In this document: positions 31,690 to 32,277 of the stretch, piece by piece | Layout of the letters: the number at the start of each line of letters is the position of its first letter | Numbering within the stretch: position 1 is the stretch's first letter | Assembly: GCA_005878095.1 (NCBI GenBank) | Contig: VBNH01000057.1 | Coordinates: 1 to 32,277 of the forward strand | Direction: 5' to 3' | Source of the DNA: Gammaproteobacteria bacterium | GTDB taxonomy: Bacteria; Pseudomonadota; Gammaproteobacteria; Steroidobacterales; Steroidobacteraceae | Length of the DNA stretch: 32,277 bases | Translations under genes and position numbers: made by a program | Notes under the pieces: model-generated | Told to the model about the DNA's origin: nothing | The model's input: only the letters and a program-made list of their open reading frames with translations | Databases searched by the model: none

Positions 31690-32277
31690 CTAGGGCTCCG
31701 GATCGCCGCCCTCGGCGATCCCCTCGAACAGCACCGTGGACAGGTAGCGCTCGGCGGTGTCCGGGAGCATGGCGAGAATCACCGCGCCCTGCGCAGCCTC
31801 GCCGGCGACCTTGAGAGCGGCGGCAAACGTCGCGCCCGAGGAAATGCCGCAGAAAATACCCTCGCTGCGGGCGAGGGCGCGCGCCGATTCCACCGCCTCC
31901 GTGTCCGTCACCGTCACGATCCGGTGCGGCACCTCGCGCTTCAGGACCGCCGGCAAGAAGTCCGGCGTCCAGCCCTGGATCTTGTGCGGCGTGAAGGGCT
32001 TCCCCGACAGCAGCGCCGCACCCGCCGGCTCCGAAGCGATGATCTGCACCTCCGGCCGCGCGAGGCGCACCATCTCGCCCGCCCCGGTCAGCGTACCCCC
32101 GGTGCCCCAGCCGGTGACGAAGTAATCGAGCCGCCTGCCGGCGAAGTCCTGCAGGATCTCGGGCCCCGTGGTATTGCGGTGGTAGGCCGGGTTGGCCTCG
32201 TTCTCGAACTGCCGCGCGAGGAACCAGCCGTGCTTCTTGGCGAGTTCCGCGGCCTTGCGCACCATGCCGCTGCCGCG
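31690..32277 (-). CDS. cysK: Cysteine synthase (5' end outside window)
   Basis: The C-terminal 195 residues of a PLP-dependent O-acyl-serine sulfhydrylase that joins sulfide to the activated serine. Seen: ARQFENEANPAYHRNTTGPE, the PLP phosphate loop region GWGTGGTLTGAGEM, IIASEPAGAALLSG, KIQGWTPDFLPAVL, GIFCGISSGATFAAAL and a closing ILAMLPDTAERYLSTVLFEG. These match CysK rather than cystathionine beta-synthase. The PLP lysine lies in the part outside the window. The gene is followed after 44 bases by the succinyltransferase-like gene, so both steps of serine-to-cysteine conversion are probably co-transcribed. Confidence 0.93.
   Translation of the reverse strand, partial: RGSGMVRKAAELAKKHGWFLARQFENEANPAYHRNTTGPEILQDFAGRRLDYFVTGWGTGGTLTGAGEMVRLARPEVQIIASEPAGAALLSGKPFTPHKIQGWTPDFLPAVLKREVPHRIVTVTDTEAVESARALARSEGIFCGISSGATFAAALKVAGEAAQGAVILAMLPDTAERYLSTVLFEGIAEGGDPEP

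Noticed and set aside
1-32277. CRISPR array, integrase-bounded island or attachment sites
   Set aside because: No regularly spaced repeats, no tyrosine or serine recombinase and no tRNA gene were found; the only mobile-element trace is the broken transposase.

Overview
The window is GC-rich bacterial DNA, most likely from a gammaproteobacterium near the Xanthomonadales/Nevskiales/Steroidobacterales. Evidence: a MetX-family protein that resembles xanthomonad serine O-succinyltransferase next to cysK, a high-potential iron-sulfur protein (HiPIP), a large TonB-dependent receptor with a VVITGSRI-type plug start, a CusCBA pump and an AlkB pair. No rRNA, tRNA, CRISPR array or intact mobile element was found. 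The window cuts two genes: a glycosyltransferase at the left edge and cysK at the right edge.

Layout. (1) 1-4951: a GT4 glycosyltransferase (minus), a remnant of an integrase-core transposase (plus), a myo-inositol-1-phosphate synthase that has lost its C-terminal half (minus), then a coupled pair on plus, an ATP-grasp protein with an ITPK-like DIN motif and an MFS transporter, closed by a hairpin terminator. (2) 5105-7330: a nucleotidyltransferase fragment, a small exported protein, a LysR regulator and a frameshifted PIN-toxin remnant. (3) 7345-13711 (minus): a small exported Cys-containing protein, then cusC-cusB-cusA joined by ATGA overlaps; CusA keeps all three copper/silver-binding methionines. 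(4) 13922-15447 (plus): a short leader ORF, a 2OG-Fe(II) oxygenase and AlkB, a likely alkylation-repair operon. (5) 15664-20019: an exported SMP-30 family enzyme, threonine aldolase, an exported metallophosphoesterase (minus) and an exported P1/DmpA aminopeptidase. (6) 20427-25153: a TonB-dependent receptor divergent from a Tat-exported amidase. (7) 25266-26945: a small membrane gene with an in-frame amber codon, a DUF2231-like stub and NhaA (minus). (8) 27075-29687 (plus): DGPF/YCII, VOC/PhnB-like, ECF42-type sigma factor and a second DGPF/YCII gene, preceded by a candidate ECF promoter. (9) 29739-32277 (minus): HiPIP, PilZ, a 25-codon ORF, the serine O-succinyltransferase-like gene and cysK.

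Two themes recur. First, several gene sets look like working modules: copper/silver efflux, DNA dealkylation, succinyl-serine-dependent cysteine synthesis, an ECF42 stress module and exported peptide/amide hydrolases next to a TonB receptor. Second, many junctions hold fragments of decayed genes (transposase, ino1, NTP_transf_8, two PIN toxins, TPR, DUF2231, an amber-interrupted membrane gene), so this looks like an accessory region with much gene loss. The least understood sets are the inositol-flavoured GT4/Ino1/ATP-grasp/MFS neighbourhood and the ECF42 module.
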